Shown here piece by piece: positions 8,447 to 17,021 of a stretch of DNA of 64,000 nucleotides. Numbering within the stretch: the first letter of the stretch is position 1; each line of letters begins with the position of its first letter. The position numbers were made by a program, and so were the translations under genes. A model generated the notes under the pieces. That model did no database searches and was not told where the DNA came from. It saw nothing but the letters and a program-made list of their open reading frames with translations. The stretch comes from Lachnospiraceae bacterium (GTDB lineage Bacteria; Bacillota; Clostridia; Lachnospirales; Lachnospiraceae), in NCBI GenBank assembly GCA_017623215.1, contig JAGAPO010000086.1, positions 53,838 through 117,837 of the forward strand. The letters run 5' to 3'.

Positions 8447-8917
8447 ATGTCATATGAGAATGTAAAGCAATATTTTGAAGATAATAACCTGGGCGAACGG
8501 GTAAAAGTATTCGTTCATTCCAGTGCAACTGTGGAAGAAGCTGCCGAGGCGGTTGGCTGCGAGCCAAAACAAATTGCAAAGACCATGTCGTTTCTGCTGG
8601 ACAACGGACCGATTCTGATCGTAACGGCCGGAGACTCGAAGGTTGACAATGCCAAGTACAAAGCCGCCTTTCATCAAAAGGCAAAGATGATCCCGGCGGA
8701 TTCCGTAGAAAAACTGATTGGACATGCTCCGGGCGGCGTGTGCCCATTTGCGGTGAACCCGGGCGTTACGGTATATCTGGATGTTTCTTTGAAACGCTTC
8801 GACATCGTATTCCCCGCTGCCGGAAGCGGCCACAGCGCGGTGGAATTATCGGTTGAGGAGCTGGAACGGTATTCCGGAATGACTGCATGGGTGGATGTAT
8901 GCAAGGGATGGGAGTAA
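8447..8917 (+). CDS. YbaK/EbsC-family aminoacyl-tRNA deacylase
   Basis: A 156-residue stand-alone editing-domain protein; relatives hydrolyse mischarged aminoacyl-tRNA such as Cys- or Ala-tRNA-Pro. Family features visible: KTMSFLLDNGPILIVTAGDSKVD early on, GGVCPFAV in the middle and a Gly/Ser-rich AAGSGHSAVEL near the C-terminus. The ATG at 8447 has AAAGGAG ten bases upstream; an in-frame upstream ATG at 8396 overlaps the promoter. It stands alone, divergent from rsmD, and ends in a strong hairpin shared with the SASP gene. The exact tRNA specificity cannot be read from sequence. Confidence 0.9.
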   Translation: MSYENVKQYFEDNNLGERVKVFVHSSATVEEAAEAVGCEPKQIAKTMSFLLDNGPILIVTAGDSKVDNAKYKAAFHQKAKMIPADSVEKLIGHAPGGVCPFAVNPGVTVYLDVSLKRFDIVFPAAGSGHSAVELSVEELERYSGMTAWVDVCKGWE

Positions 8918-8918
8918 G

Positions 8919-8963
8919 AAGAAAAACGGGCAGTCTCGCAAAAGACCGCCCGCTTTTCTTCTT
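8919..8963. terminator. Bidirectional intrinsic terminator
   Basis: Stem CGGGCAGTCT (8927-8936) with AGACCGCCCG (8943-8952), one G-U pair, flanked by an A-rich run on the left and CTTTTCTTCTT on the right. It lies between the convergent ybaK-like and SASP genes. Confidence 0.85.
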
Positions 8964-8983
8964 ACTCTTTTTTTCCGACCGGA

Positions 8984-9187
8984 TTACTTACCAGCCATCT
9001 TTCTCTCCTGCTCCTCGATCATCTTCTTAACCATATAGCCGCCTACGCTGCCGTTCTGGTAAGAAGTCAGGTTACCGTTGTAGCCTTCGGATAACGGAAC
9101 ACCAAGCTCGCTCGCTACTTCCATCTTAAAACGATCCATTGCCTCTCTTGCCTCAGGAACCTCTACGTGATTTCTTCCTCTTGCCAT
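8984..9187 (-). CDS. Alpha/beta-type small acid-soluble spore protein
   Basis: A 67-residue SASP that coats and protects DNA in the spore core and is degraded by the GPR protease at germination. The typical segments are present: EAREAMDRFKMEVASELGV including the GPR recognition region, then GYNGNLTSYQNGSVGGYMVKKMIEEQE. The ATG at 9187 has GGAGGT nine bases upstream. Its direct presence argues that this organism forms endospores. Expression in the forespore under sigma-G is expected; a CATAATA box far upstream is a weak candidate -10. Confidence 0.96.
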   Translation of the reverse strand: MARGRNHVEVPEAREAMDRFKMEVASELGVPLSEGYNGNLTSYQNGSVGGYMVKKMIEEQERKMAGK

Positions 9188-9501
9188 AATAAGCTACCTC
9201 CATTTCTGAATTGACTGCGGACTGCGCTTTCCATTCTGCGAAGCAGAAGCCCGCTTTGAAAAAGTTCATAAGAGCCTTTTCCGTTCTTTCATTTAAGTGG
9301 CTTTTCCCAGCAGGCGAGGTCTGAACGGAAAGCCTGCCGGGAATGCTTAAGGCTTTCGATTCTCGTCTGTGCTTGCCCTTTGGCCTCACACACCGTATAT
9401 CCTCCGCCATTTATTCTCCTGCATTGCTTTGTCATCCTGACTCGTTTGCTGTAATCTTATTATGTGCGTTTCTCCTACAGATACACTGGTAATGTTTCTT
9501 T
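9188..9501. other. 314-base intergenic stretch upstream of the SASP gene
   Basis: Holds no gene I can support. Visible: a hairpin TTCCCAGCAGGC/GCCTGCCGGGAA (9304-9343, one mismatch) without a T tract; a CATAATA box (9458-9464, minus) resembling forespore -10 elements with TGTATC 15 bases before it; and an 85-codon minus-strand frame (9153-9410) with AGGAG before its ATG but no protein-like composition. Confidence 0.4.
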
Positions 9502-10389
9502 TTAATACAAAATTCTGCCATCCGCGACCTGCTTCAAATGCTGGCCGTAAGCGGATTTGCCGTAATGTGCGGCGGCATCAAACAGCTCCTCTTTGCTGAT
9601 CCAGCCGTTCTTCCAGGCGATTTCTTCAATCGCGGCAATCTTAATTCCCTGGCGTTTTTCAATGACGCGTACGAATTCACAGGCCTCCGAAAGGGAATCC
9701 ACGGTTCCGGTATCGAACCATGCATAGCCTCGTCCGAGCGTGGTTACATGAAGTGTTCCTTCCTCCAGATAGATTCGGTTCAAATCCGTAATCTCCAGCT
9801 CATTCCGTGCGGAGGGCTTTAACGTTTTTGCAAATTCACAGACGCGGTTATCGTAAAAATACAGACCGGTTACGCAGTAATTCGATTTGGGATTCTGCGG
9901 CTTTTCCTCAATTGAAACCGCCCGTCCCTCTTTGTCGAATTCAATGATTCCGAACCGCTTCGGATCTTCCACATAATAGCCGAACACGGTCGCACCGGAA
10001 CCCTGTTCGGAACGTGAGGCCGCATTTCGCAGATGCGCTCCGAAGCCGTTCCCGTAGAAGATATTGTCCCCCAACACCATGGCGCAGGGTTCGCCGTCTA
10101 AGAATTCCTCTCCGATTAAGAAGGCCTGCGCAAGGCCGTCCGGGGATTCCTGAACCCGATACTGGAACGTAACGCCGAACTGCTGGCCGTTTCCGAGCAG
10201 CCTCCTGAAATTCGGCAGATCCTCCGGCGTTGATATAATCAGTATATCCCGGATTCCCGCCAGCATCAGCACTGACAGAGGATAATATATCATCGGTTTA
10301 TCGTATACCGGCAGCAGCTGCTTGGAGGTTACAAGCGTCAGCGGATATAACCTGGTGCCGGCTCCTCCGGCTAATATAATTCCTTTCAT
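9502..10389 (-). CDS. rmlA: Glucose-1-phosphate thymidylyltransferase
   Basis: Forms dTDP-glucose (or another NDP-sugar) from glucose-1-phosphate and dTTP, feeding rhamnose-type sugar synthesis. The nucleotide-binding signature [11 protein letters not shown] is at residues 8-18, followed by [17 protein letters not shown]; the 295-residue length fits RmlA. AGGAGG lies before the ATG, nine bases after the DUF2298 gene. It is the last gene of the glycan operon, and rmlB, rmlC and rmlD are not in the window, so its product must feed enzymes encoded elsewhere. Confidence 0.95.
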   Translation of the reverse strand: MKGIILAGGAGTRLYPLTLVTSKQLLPVYDKPMIYYPLSVLMLAGIRDILIISTPEDLPNFRRLLGNGQQFGVTFQYRVQESPDGLAQAFLIGEEFLDGEPCAMVLGDNIFYGNGFGAHLRNAASRSEQGSGATVFGYYVEDPKRFGIIEFDKEGRAVSIEEKPQNPKSNYCVTGLYFYDNRVCEFAKTLKPSARNELEITDLNRIYLEEGTLHVTTLGRGYAWFDTGTVDSLSEACEFVRVIEKRQGIKIAAIEEIAWKNGWISKEELFDAAAHYGKSAYGQHLKQVADGRILY

Positions 10390-10397
10390 AGCTCCTC

Positions 10398-12860
10398 CTA
10401 TTCCGCCGCATGAACGGCAGTAATTCGAATCAAATAGGTCGCCCCCTGCGCACAGACCACCTCGCCCAGACTCTGGAGCAATTCATGATTCACGGCTCCG
10501 TAGCGATCAATCTCCAGCTGTCCTATTACAATATAAGAAATATCATACTGTTCGATTAATTCCCTGACTGCCGCTTCCTCCTCCGAGGTATAGATCGTCA
10601 CGATATCCGCCTTTCTGACATTCAGATCCGCCGGATCGCCGCGCCAGAGCCACTCATGCACATACCAGCCAAGCACGGTCGGCAGCCCGGTATTAACCGA
10701 TATCCGTCCATAATCCGTGTAGCTGTCGCCCTCCGCTTCCAGTACCACCTGAGTCCCTTCCACATTCTCATTCAGCCAGTCGATAATCGCCTTATCGTCC
10801 GACATCCTCTCCTTTAGATAACAGCTCGCTTCCAGCGTCTGATAGCCGGAAGAATCCTTCACATCTCCATACCAGGCTCCGACTGCCTCGCCAAAATATC
10901 CCGCGGTCCCAAGCAGCAGTACAAAGATAACTCCGGCGTAGATCCGCTGCTTCTTCGTCTCCGAAAGGAAGAAATATTTCGTAATCAGAGCTCCCATACA
11001 GATTCCAAACAGGATAAATGCCTGATAGGTCAGCTTGAACATCGTGTTCGCGCGCAGATAATCGCCGGTGTAGATATCCTTTACATACACAATCTCCGGT
11101 ATCAGAACCAGTCCGATTGCGCACAGTCCCAGTGTAAGGAGGAACAGATCCGCCGTCGGAAGATTCCCGATGAACCGAAACAGGGCCGGACATTTCTCTG
11201 CCGAAACAGCCTTTGCTCTGTCAGCTTCCTTCCTGCCGGAAGCGGCTTTGGCTTTAAAGGACACCCTGGTTCCTGCATGGAGCTTTGTGCCGGCAACAAC
11301 GTGTCCGCAGGCAAGCTCCCTCTCGCGCCGGATCAGGATAATCAGATATCCCGCTATCGCAAAAATCGGAAGCCCCCACAGAACCATCAGCTGATAAAAC
11401 GGCGTATGGTTCTGTGCAATTCCGATCTCCGTCGAGATCGGATCGAAGCACAGTGTGAACGGCAGCGCGGTCAGTTCTCCGACCGCGACGACAACTGCCG
11501 CGTGCAGCGCGGTCAAAAGAATCGTCAGTTTCGAGAATCCGGTCAGAACTGCGTTGGAGAACAGAATCACCGCTCCAGTCACCACAAAATAAATCGGGAA
11601 ATCCCAGTAATTCGTCATGTGGAATAATCCGATGAAGAAACCGGCCAGAATCACGCACGGATGAAGCACTTCCGAACGCAGAGAACGCCATTCGATCGAG
11701 CGTTTGGAGGACTCTCCTCCGAAAGCCGGACGCCCCGAAAGCAGCTGTTCTGCCTCTATCCTCTTCTTTCGATACAAAAGCCACGCAAATAACACGCCAA
11801 GCAGTGCCAATACAAATATCGTATTCAGCACATGTGCGTGCAAATCGCTCAGCACATACGAATACAGCGGGAACTCATGAATCGTCTTATCATTCGTCTC
11901 CGGATTATATCCGATATAACGGGTTGCATCCGGGAACCAGTAGCCGTCCGTCTCAAGACCGAGCAGCGCCCGAAGCTGCGGAACCACCCATTTGTAGATC
12001 GGATAGTGCATATTTCCGCAGAGCGATACCGCCGCGCCGGAAAGCACACCGGATATCGCAGGAAGATACGGAAGAACCCGCTTTTCCTTTTTCCCGTTCC
12101 TCTCCGCAAGGACGGTACTCATAATCGTATGGCTTAGGGAATACGGCAATGCAAACCCCATGCCCCCAAGCAGCGCCATCATAAGGTTATAGCCCTCTCC
12201 GATGGTTGCCCCGGAAAGTCTCGTCAGCCAGGCCGCAAAGAACTGTCCGACATAATAATAATTCAGCTCGCCGCCCGCGTACCACAGATCGGACGCCGGC
12301 ATATAATCACTTCGCAAAATGGCGGCCATAAAGCCGTAATCCATGAATTTCTCCGTGCCGCTCGCCTCGGGCTTGAAGCCTCGGAAATACGTCCACATGA
12401 GAAAGAATGCAAGAAAGATAAGCTCCGACGTCCAGACAGACACCGCCTTTCTGCGGATCTTCTCTCCCTCCCCGTCCTCTTTTCTCTGCTGCTTCCGATT
12501 GGGAAGGAAACGCATCAGAATTCCTGCCGCCGCCACCAAAACAACGCTGATTATGCAGGAAAGGTATGAGAACCTCAATATTCGAACCGAGGCGAACAGC
12601 CAGGTAAGCCAGCCCGACAGCGCCAGTCCGATTATCTTTGCAAACAGCCATCCTCCGTCCGCAAATCCGGAAAAAAGCTTCGATACGAACGGATACGCAG
12701 CAAGGCCTACCGCAAGAATAACTGCGTAAAACCGCACAAACACCGGGAAATCATCGCCAAGCAGAAGCCCCGCCGCTGCGGCCAGAAAAATCAATGTAAA
12801 GGTCCGCACAACAGTTCCCGGCTGAACAAGTCCGGCACTGGTATTATGTCCTTTGTTCAT
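10398..12860 (-). CDS. DUF2298-family polytopic membrane protein (GT-C-like)
   Basis: An 820-residue membrane protein with about 14-18 hydrophobic segments. It carries the DUF2298 (YYY domain) hallmark around residues 165-215: [19 protein letters not shown], then [16 protein letters not shown]. Members are suspected lipid-linked glycosyltransferases of the GT-C fold, but biochemistry is lacking. The C-terminal ~130 residues form a soluble, probably extracytoplasmic domain ending in [14 protein letters not shown] basic, low-complexity cytoplasmic loop lies near residue 550. It sits between the GT2 gene and rmlA with short gaps, pointing to a shared envelope glycan pathway. Confidence 0.88.
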   Translation of the reverse strand: MNKGHNTSAGLVQPGTVVRTFTLIFLAAAAGLLLGDDFPVFVRFYAVILAVGLAAYPFVSKLFSGFADGGWLFAKIIGLALSGWLTWLFASVRILRFSYLSCIISVVLVAAAGILMRFLPNRKQQRKEDGEGEKIRRKAVSVWTSELIFLAFFLMWTYFRGFKPEASGTEKFMDYGFMAAILRSDYMPASDLWYAGGELNYYYVGQFFAAWLTRLSGATIGEGYNLMMALLGGMGFALPYSLSHTIMSTVLAERNGKKEKRVLPYLPAISGVLSGAAVSLCGNMHYPIYKWVVPQLRALLGLETDGYWFPDATRYIGYNPETNDKTIHEFPLYSYVLSDLHAHVLNTIFVLALLGVLFAWLLYRKKRIEAEQLLSGRPAFGGESSKRSIEWRSLRSEVLHPCVILAGFFIGLFHMTNYWDFPIYFVVTGAVILFSNAVLTGFSKLTILLTALHAAVVVAVGELTALPFTLCFDPISTEIGIAQNHTPFYQLMVLWGLPIFAIAGYLIILIRRERELACGHVVAGTKLHAGTRVSFKAKAASGRKEADRAKAVSAEKCPALFRFIGNLPTADLFLLTLGLCAIGLVLIPEIVYVKDIYTGDYLRANTMFKLTYQAFILFGICMGALITKYFFLSETKKQRIYAGVIFVLLLGTAGYFGEAVGAWYGDVKDSSGYQTLEASCYLKERMSDDKAIIDWLNENVEGTQVVLEAEGDSYTDYGRISVNTGLPTVLGWYVHEWLWRGDPADLNVRKADIVTIYTSEEEAAVRELIEQYDISYIVIGQLEIDRYGAVNHELLQSLGEVVCAQGATYLIRITAVHAAE

Positions 12861-12877
12861 CTCTGTATCCGCCTTTC

Positions 12878-13588
12878 CTACTGGAAGCCGCGCACGGCAA
12901 ATCTCACAAAATCCTTCACCGCACGGACTCCGATCGTTCCAATCTTCTTCATGTTAATTGAATTCACACCGCCCTGTCTTGGCCGGAACGTAATCGGCAG
13001 ATATCGAATCGGAAATTCTTTCTTTGCAAAAATTACGGACACCATAACATTGGCAAGGTTATAATCCTCCGGAATCAGCGCAAGCGCTTCCTTCAGCGCC
13101 TCTGCTTTCATCAGCCGATACGGAGTATTGACATCCGGAAGACTGACCTGAAAGCACACAAAGCAGGTCAGGCGCAGGACAAAGGATACCACCTTCCTCA
13201 AAAAGCCGTCCTGCCGGCTGCTCCGTTTTCCGATTACCATTGCGTAACGCTTTCTGCGCCTCCAGAAGGCCGCGAATTCAGAAGGCAGGGTCTGCCCATC
13301 CGAATCGGTCTGGAAAATATAATCCGCCCCCTGCTCAATCGCATACCGATACCCGAATAAAACGGCGGCTCCGTGCCCTCCGTTCGGTTTCGTTAACGCA
13401 ATCAGCTTCGGACGCTTGTCCGCTTCCTTTGAGAGTATCTGCCAGGTCATATCCCGGCTTCCGTCGTCTATAATGACAAGCCTCGAATCCGCGGAACGCT
13501 CCTCAATAATCGGATACCATTCTTTAATAATCTCCTTGATATTGGCCTCTTCATTATATGCCGGCATTACAATATATAAAGTATCCAT
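12878..13588 (-). CDS. Family 2 glycosyltransferase (polyprenyl-phosphate type)
   Basis: A 236-residue GT-A fold enzyme resembling dolichol/undecaprenyl-phosphate sugar synthases. Motifs: VMPAYNEEANI at the N-terminus, VIIDDGSRDMTW, GGHGAAVLFGYRYA and the DxD-like FQTDSDGQT. No clear C-terminal membrane anchor is seen. Its ATG overlaps the glf stop as TGATG, so the two are translationally coupled. It probably loads a sugar onto a lipid carrier for use by the flanking GT-C-like proteins; the sugar is unknown. Confidence 0.9.
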   Translation of the reverse strand: MDTLYIVMPAYNEEANIKEIIKEWYPIIEERSADSRLVIIDDGSRDMTWQILSKEADKRPKLIALTKPNGGHGAAVLFGYRYAIEQGADYIFQTDSDGQTLPSEFAAFWRRRKRYAMVIGKRSSRQDGFLRKVVSFVLRLTCFVCFQVSLPDVNTPYRLMKAEALKEALALIPEDYNLANVMVSVIFAKKEFPIRYLPITFRPRQGGVNSINMKKIGTIGVRAVKDFVRFAVRGFQ

Positions 13589-14700
13589 CAGCCTTCCTTT
13601 CCATTCGCCGGGCGAATCTTCTGCTCGAACAGATCAAGCGCCTGTCTGACCACCGCGTCCATATTAAAATACCGGTACTGCGCAAGACGGCCAAGGAAAT
13701 ACACGTTCGTCTCCTTTTCCATCTCCTCGCGGTACTTTAAGAACTGCTCCTGATATTCCTTCGTCGGGAACGGATAATACGGTTCGCCTTCCGCGCACGG
13801 GTATTCCTTCAAAATCGTTGTCTTCTTATGATCCTGCCAGGTCAGCTTCTTGAACTCTGTGATTCTTGTAAAATCATAATCATTCGGATAATTCACAACC
13901 GGAGCTTCCTGGTAGGATTCCATATCGTATGTCTCGAACACGAAATTCAGGCTTCGATACGCCATCTTCCCGTATTTGTAATGATAATACGCATCGGTTG
14001 GACCGGTATAGATCAGATAATCATATGTAATCTCGTCCCGAATCTCTTCAAAATCCGTGTTCAGCATCAGCTTGATATTCGGATTCGCAATCATATTCTC
14101 ACACATTCGGGTATAGCCGTACTTCGGCATTCCCTGATAGCGATCCGCAAAATATCGGGTATCGCGGTTGGTACGGACTGGAATTCTCGATATGACCGAG
14201 GTATCCAGCTCGGACGGATCCACGCCCCACTGCTTTCTCGTATAGTTCATAAAAAGCTTCTCGTACAGATCGGTTCCAACCTTGGAAAGCGCAACATCAC
14301 GGCTTGTCTTAACCTCGTCCATCGGAATCGCACGACTGCTTAAAAACGCTTCAATCTCCCCGCAGGAAAGGGAAAGATTGTACAGACGGTTGATCGTCTC
14401 GACCGAAACCGGCATCGGGACCAGATTGCCGTCCACATAGGACAATACCCGGTGCCAGAAATCATTCCACTTCGTAAACCGGCTCAGATACCGGTAGACC
14501 CCTTCATCATTCGTATGAAAAATATGCGGTCCGTAATTATGAATCAGGATTCCCTCTTCATTGTAGGAATCATATACATTACCGCCGATATGAGAACGCT
14601 TCTCCACAACCAGAACCTTCTCGTTAAGCTCCGACGCGATACGCTCCGCAATCGTCAGTCCCGACAGCCCGGCCCCGGCTATTACATAATGATAATGCAT
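13588..14700 (-). CDS. glf: UDP-galactopyranose mutase
   Basis: Flavoenzyme that converts UDP-galactopyranose to UDP-galactofuranose. The FAD-binding GxGLSG motif is in HYHYVIAGAGLSGLTIAE at the N-terminus, followed by KRSHIGGNVYD and NYGPHIFHTND, both Glf signatures. The product is 370 residues. The ATG at 14700 has AAAGGAGG seven bases upstream; an in-frame ATG at 14724 lacks one. It implies galactofuranose in a surface polymer, with UDP-galactose perhaps supplied through the galKT genes elsewhere in the window. Confidence 0.96.
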   Translation of the reverse strand: MHYHYVIAGAGLSGLTIAERIASELNEKVLVVEKRSHIGGNVYDSYNEEGILIHNYGPHIFHTNDEGVYRYLSRFTKWNDFWHRVLSYVDGNLVPMPVSVETINRLYNLSLSCGEIEAFLSSRAIPMDEVKTSRDVALSKVGTDLYEKLFMNYTRKQWGVDPSELDTSVISRIPVRTNRDTRYFADRYQGMPKYGYTRMCENMIANPNIKLMLNTDFEEIRDEITYDYLIYTGPTDAYYHYKYGKMAYRSLNFVFETYDMESYQEAPVVNYPNDYDFTRITEFKKLTWQDHKKTTILKEYPCAEGEPYYPFPTKEYQEQFLKYREEMEKETNVYFLGRLAQYRYFNMDAVVRQALDLFEQKIRPANGKEG

Positions 14701-14760
14701 GATATGCCTCCTTTCATTCACCAAAAGCTTACCAAAGAAATATGATAATTTTGTGACTTT

Positions 14761-16899
14761 TTAAGATTCTCCTGCACAAAGCAGCGTATCATATATTGTA
14801 AGCTTCCACTCCCCCTCGCCCTCTTCGTACACGGGCCGGAAAGCGGCCGCAATAATATCCTCTCTGACCGTATAATCCGTGCTTGTCCTCGCATCCCGAT
14901 CCACGATAATGTAGCGAATCTGATTCTGTTCCACAAGCAGCTTAAGTGTCTCCGTCGAATCCGCCTCATACATCGCCTTCACCTGCGCCGCGCGGTAATT
15001 CGTATCATAGCCCGCGGACCAGGCAAAATACGGCCAGCCGTTATACAGCATGGCTCCCCCGTACACAACGCGGTTCAGCGCATATTGAGGGGTGAGAAAA
15101 ATATCATCCGAATCCGCATGTTCGAAGATCCATGTGCTGAGCGGATCGGTAAGGGAAAGCTGAATGGAGCGATTCGGTCCGTTCTTTTTCAGTATCGTTC
15201 GGAAATCATAGATTCCCGTTGCCGTCAGGCAGATGGTAAGCAGCACTGCGGCTGCTTTCAACAGGAAGCCTCCGAACGCCCGGCTCTCGAACATCCGCAC
15301 TGTGAATTCCGCCGCAAAGATTCCGAGCAGCATGACCGAAATCATAATGTATTTATGATTCACCGCAATATCCGGAGTCAGAGAAATCGTAAAGGCGAAC
15401 AAAAGCGGCAGCAGGCTTGCTCCAATCAGCCTGCGGTTGACTGTATTTCCCAATAAGAAGGCCGCTGCAATAACGAACGGCAAAAGTCCCAACAGCTTTC
15501 CCAGATATTCTGCAGCGCCGAATAACGTCTTATTCTCCGCAAGGAAGCCAAACCGGAACGCCATGGACACGGTCTCCCCATCTACGAAAAGCGCCGACTG
15601 CAGCAGCGTAAGCGCCGCTGCAATAGCCGCCATAATCAAAAGCTCCAGCCTTCGATCCGATACGACTGCGATTCCGAATAATACGAGCAGCGCCGCAACA
15701 ACCACCGCACCGTTCCAAAATGCAAGACCTCCAAGAAGCAGCCCCGCAAACACCGCCGGTCCGAAGCAGTGTACATGCCATCCCTCGGGAGTGAAAAATA
15801 AGGTCTTAAAACTTCCGAATACAGTTCCGGTTCCGCCGGACGCAGAAGCTGTCTTCGTTCCTATGCTGCCGGCCGCCCGATATACTCCAGGCAAAAAGGC
15901 AAGCAGCAGATACAAAAGCCCGATCATTCCAAATGCCAGATGTCTCTGGTTACAATACACATTCAGATTCCAAAGTCCCCAGCTCTCATTCGGCGTCTCG
16001 CCGATGAACTCCGTATTTGTTCGAAGTGCCTCCAGGATGCCCGTTCCGGAAGGAACCGACGCCAGGAAATCAAACATCGCGCCGGAGCTGCGGAATAAGA
16101 AAAACAAAACCGCCAGATACCCGCATACTTTCCGCTCTGTAATTCTCGCAGCGAGCACATATAAGAGCATACATGCGCCTGTGAAACCGAGTACACTTAC
16201 CAGATTGAACGCCCAGTCAATTCTAAGTCCAAGCAAAGTCAGATTTCCGACCAAAAACTGATACATAAAATGATACCGGATATCCTCCCCCGCGTAAAAG
16301 GAATACTGCGTCGGGATATTTCCGTCCTTTGCAAAGGATTGTATCATTCCAATATGAGGGGAAAAATCGCTGAAAACGGAGTATCCCGTATAAAGGACTC
16401 CGTCCTTTACAAAAAAAGTCCATCCCATTAAGATTCCGGCAAGCAGCAGAATTAAGACCAGAAATATCGCATCCCCCGCCGAGATTCTTCTGTCAGGCGA
16501 AGTCTTCCCGTCCGCCGATGCCTTCCCCACTTTCAAGATTCTCTGAACGATATTTTTTCCGAACGCCTTTTCCGATGGCCTTCGCTTTCTCCTGACACAA
16601 TACCGCAGCAAAAGCAACACAACCGCGGCTCCCATCACCACTATGTCGGCAATCAGGATCGGCCAGGACAGCTTCTGAAAGCAAAGTGCCGCAAGATATA
16701 CGGCCCATGTCACTGCAAGGGTCCCCGCAAGGAACGAAACCGGAAGCCGCACGAACCATTCCGGTATCGGCTGCCCACCTCCCTTTATGATCTTTCCTGA
16801 AAACGCCGTATCCGTCCGACAGGATGAATTCCCGCCGAACCGAAGCACCAGCTCCCATCCGACTGCCAGACATATAAAAAGATATACGATACCCGCCAT
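14761..16899 (-). CDS. Large polytopic membrane protein (GT-C-like), unassigned
   Basis: A 712-residue protein with a dozen or more hydrophobic segments and a soluble C-terminal part of about 130 residues. An extracytoplasmic stretch near residues 170-215 (YSVFSDFSPHIGMIQSF then YHFMYQFLVGN) resembles the acidic first loop of GT-C glycosyltransferases. The C-terminal domain (RYIIVDRDARTSTDY) mirrors the end of the DUF2298 protein in the same operon, suggesting two related enzymes. The start at 16899 has AGGAGAAGGA upstream. First gene of the glycan operon; substrate unknown. Confidence 0.85.
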   Translation of the reverse strand: MAGIVYLFICLAVGWELVLRFGGNSSCRTDTAFSGKIIKGGGQPIPEWFVRLPVSFLAGTLAVTWAVYLAALCFQKLSWPILIADIVVMGAAVVLLLLRYCVRRKRRPSEKAFGKNIVQRILKVGKASADGKTSPDRRISAGDAIFLVLILLLAGILMGWTFFVKDGVLYTGYSVFSDFSPHIGMIQSFAKDGNIPTQYSFYAGEDIRYHFMYQFLVGNLTLLGLRIDWAFNLVSVLGFTGACMLLYVLAARITERKVCGYLAVLFFLFRSSGAMFDFLASVPSGTGILEALRTNTEFIGETPNESWGLWNLNVYCNQRHLAFGMIGLLYLLLAFLPGVYRAAGSIGTKTASASGGTGTVFGSFKTLFFTPEGWHVHCFGPAVFAGLLLGGLAFWNGAVVVAALLVLFGIAVVSDRRLELLIMAAIAAALTLLQSALFVDGETVSMAFRFGFLAENKTLFGAAEYLGKLLGLLPFVIAAAFLLGNTVNRRLIGASLLPLLFAFTISLTPDIAVNHKYIMISVMLLGIFAAEFTVRMFESRAFGGFLLKAAAVLLTICLTATGIYDFRTILKKNGPNRSIQLSLTDPLSTWIFEHADSDDIFLTPQYALNRVVYGGAMLYNGWPYFAWSAGYDTNYRAAQVKAMYEADSTETLKLLVEQNQIRYIIVDRDARTSTDYTVREDIIAAAFRPVYEEGEGEWKLTIYDTLLCAGES

Positions 16900-17021
16900 T
16901 CCTTCTCCTCTTTTCTTGCTTTCCGCTCATACGCCGTCGATTCGCTGCCTGCCGCTTCGGGCCTACGCAGCCGTCAAGCGTCCTGCCGCTTCCGTCAACG
17001 CCGTCGTTTCAATTTCTTTCG

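Noticed and set aside
9153..9410. 85-codon gene overlapping the SASP start
   Set aside because: It has an RBS, but a composition unlike protein and a 35-base overlap with a certain gene; kept only as an observation.
15437..16261. Long open frame on the plus strand inside the 712-residue membrane protein gene
   Set aside because: Ser/Thr/Pro/Asn-rich antisense shadow with no RBS; the minus-strand frame has clear membrane segments.
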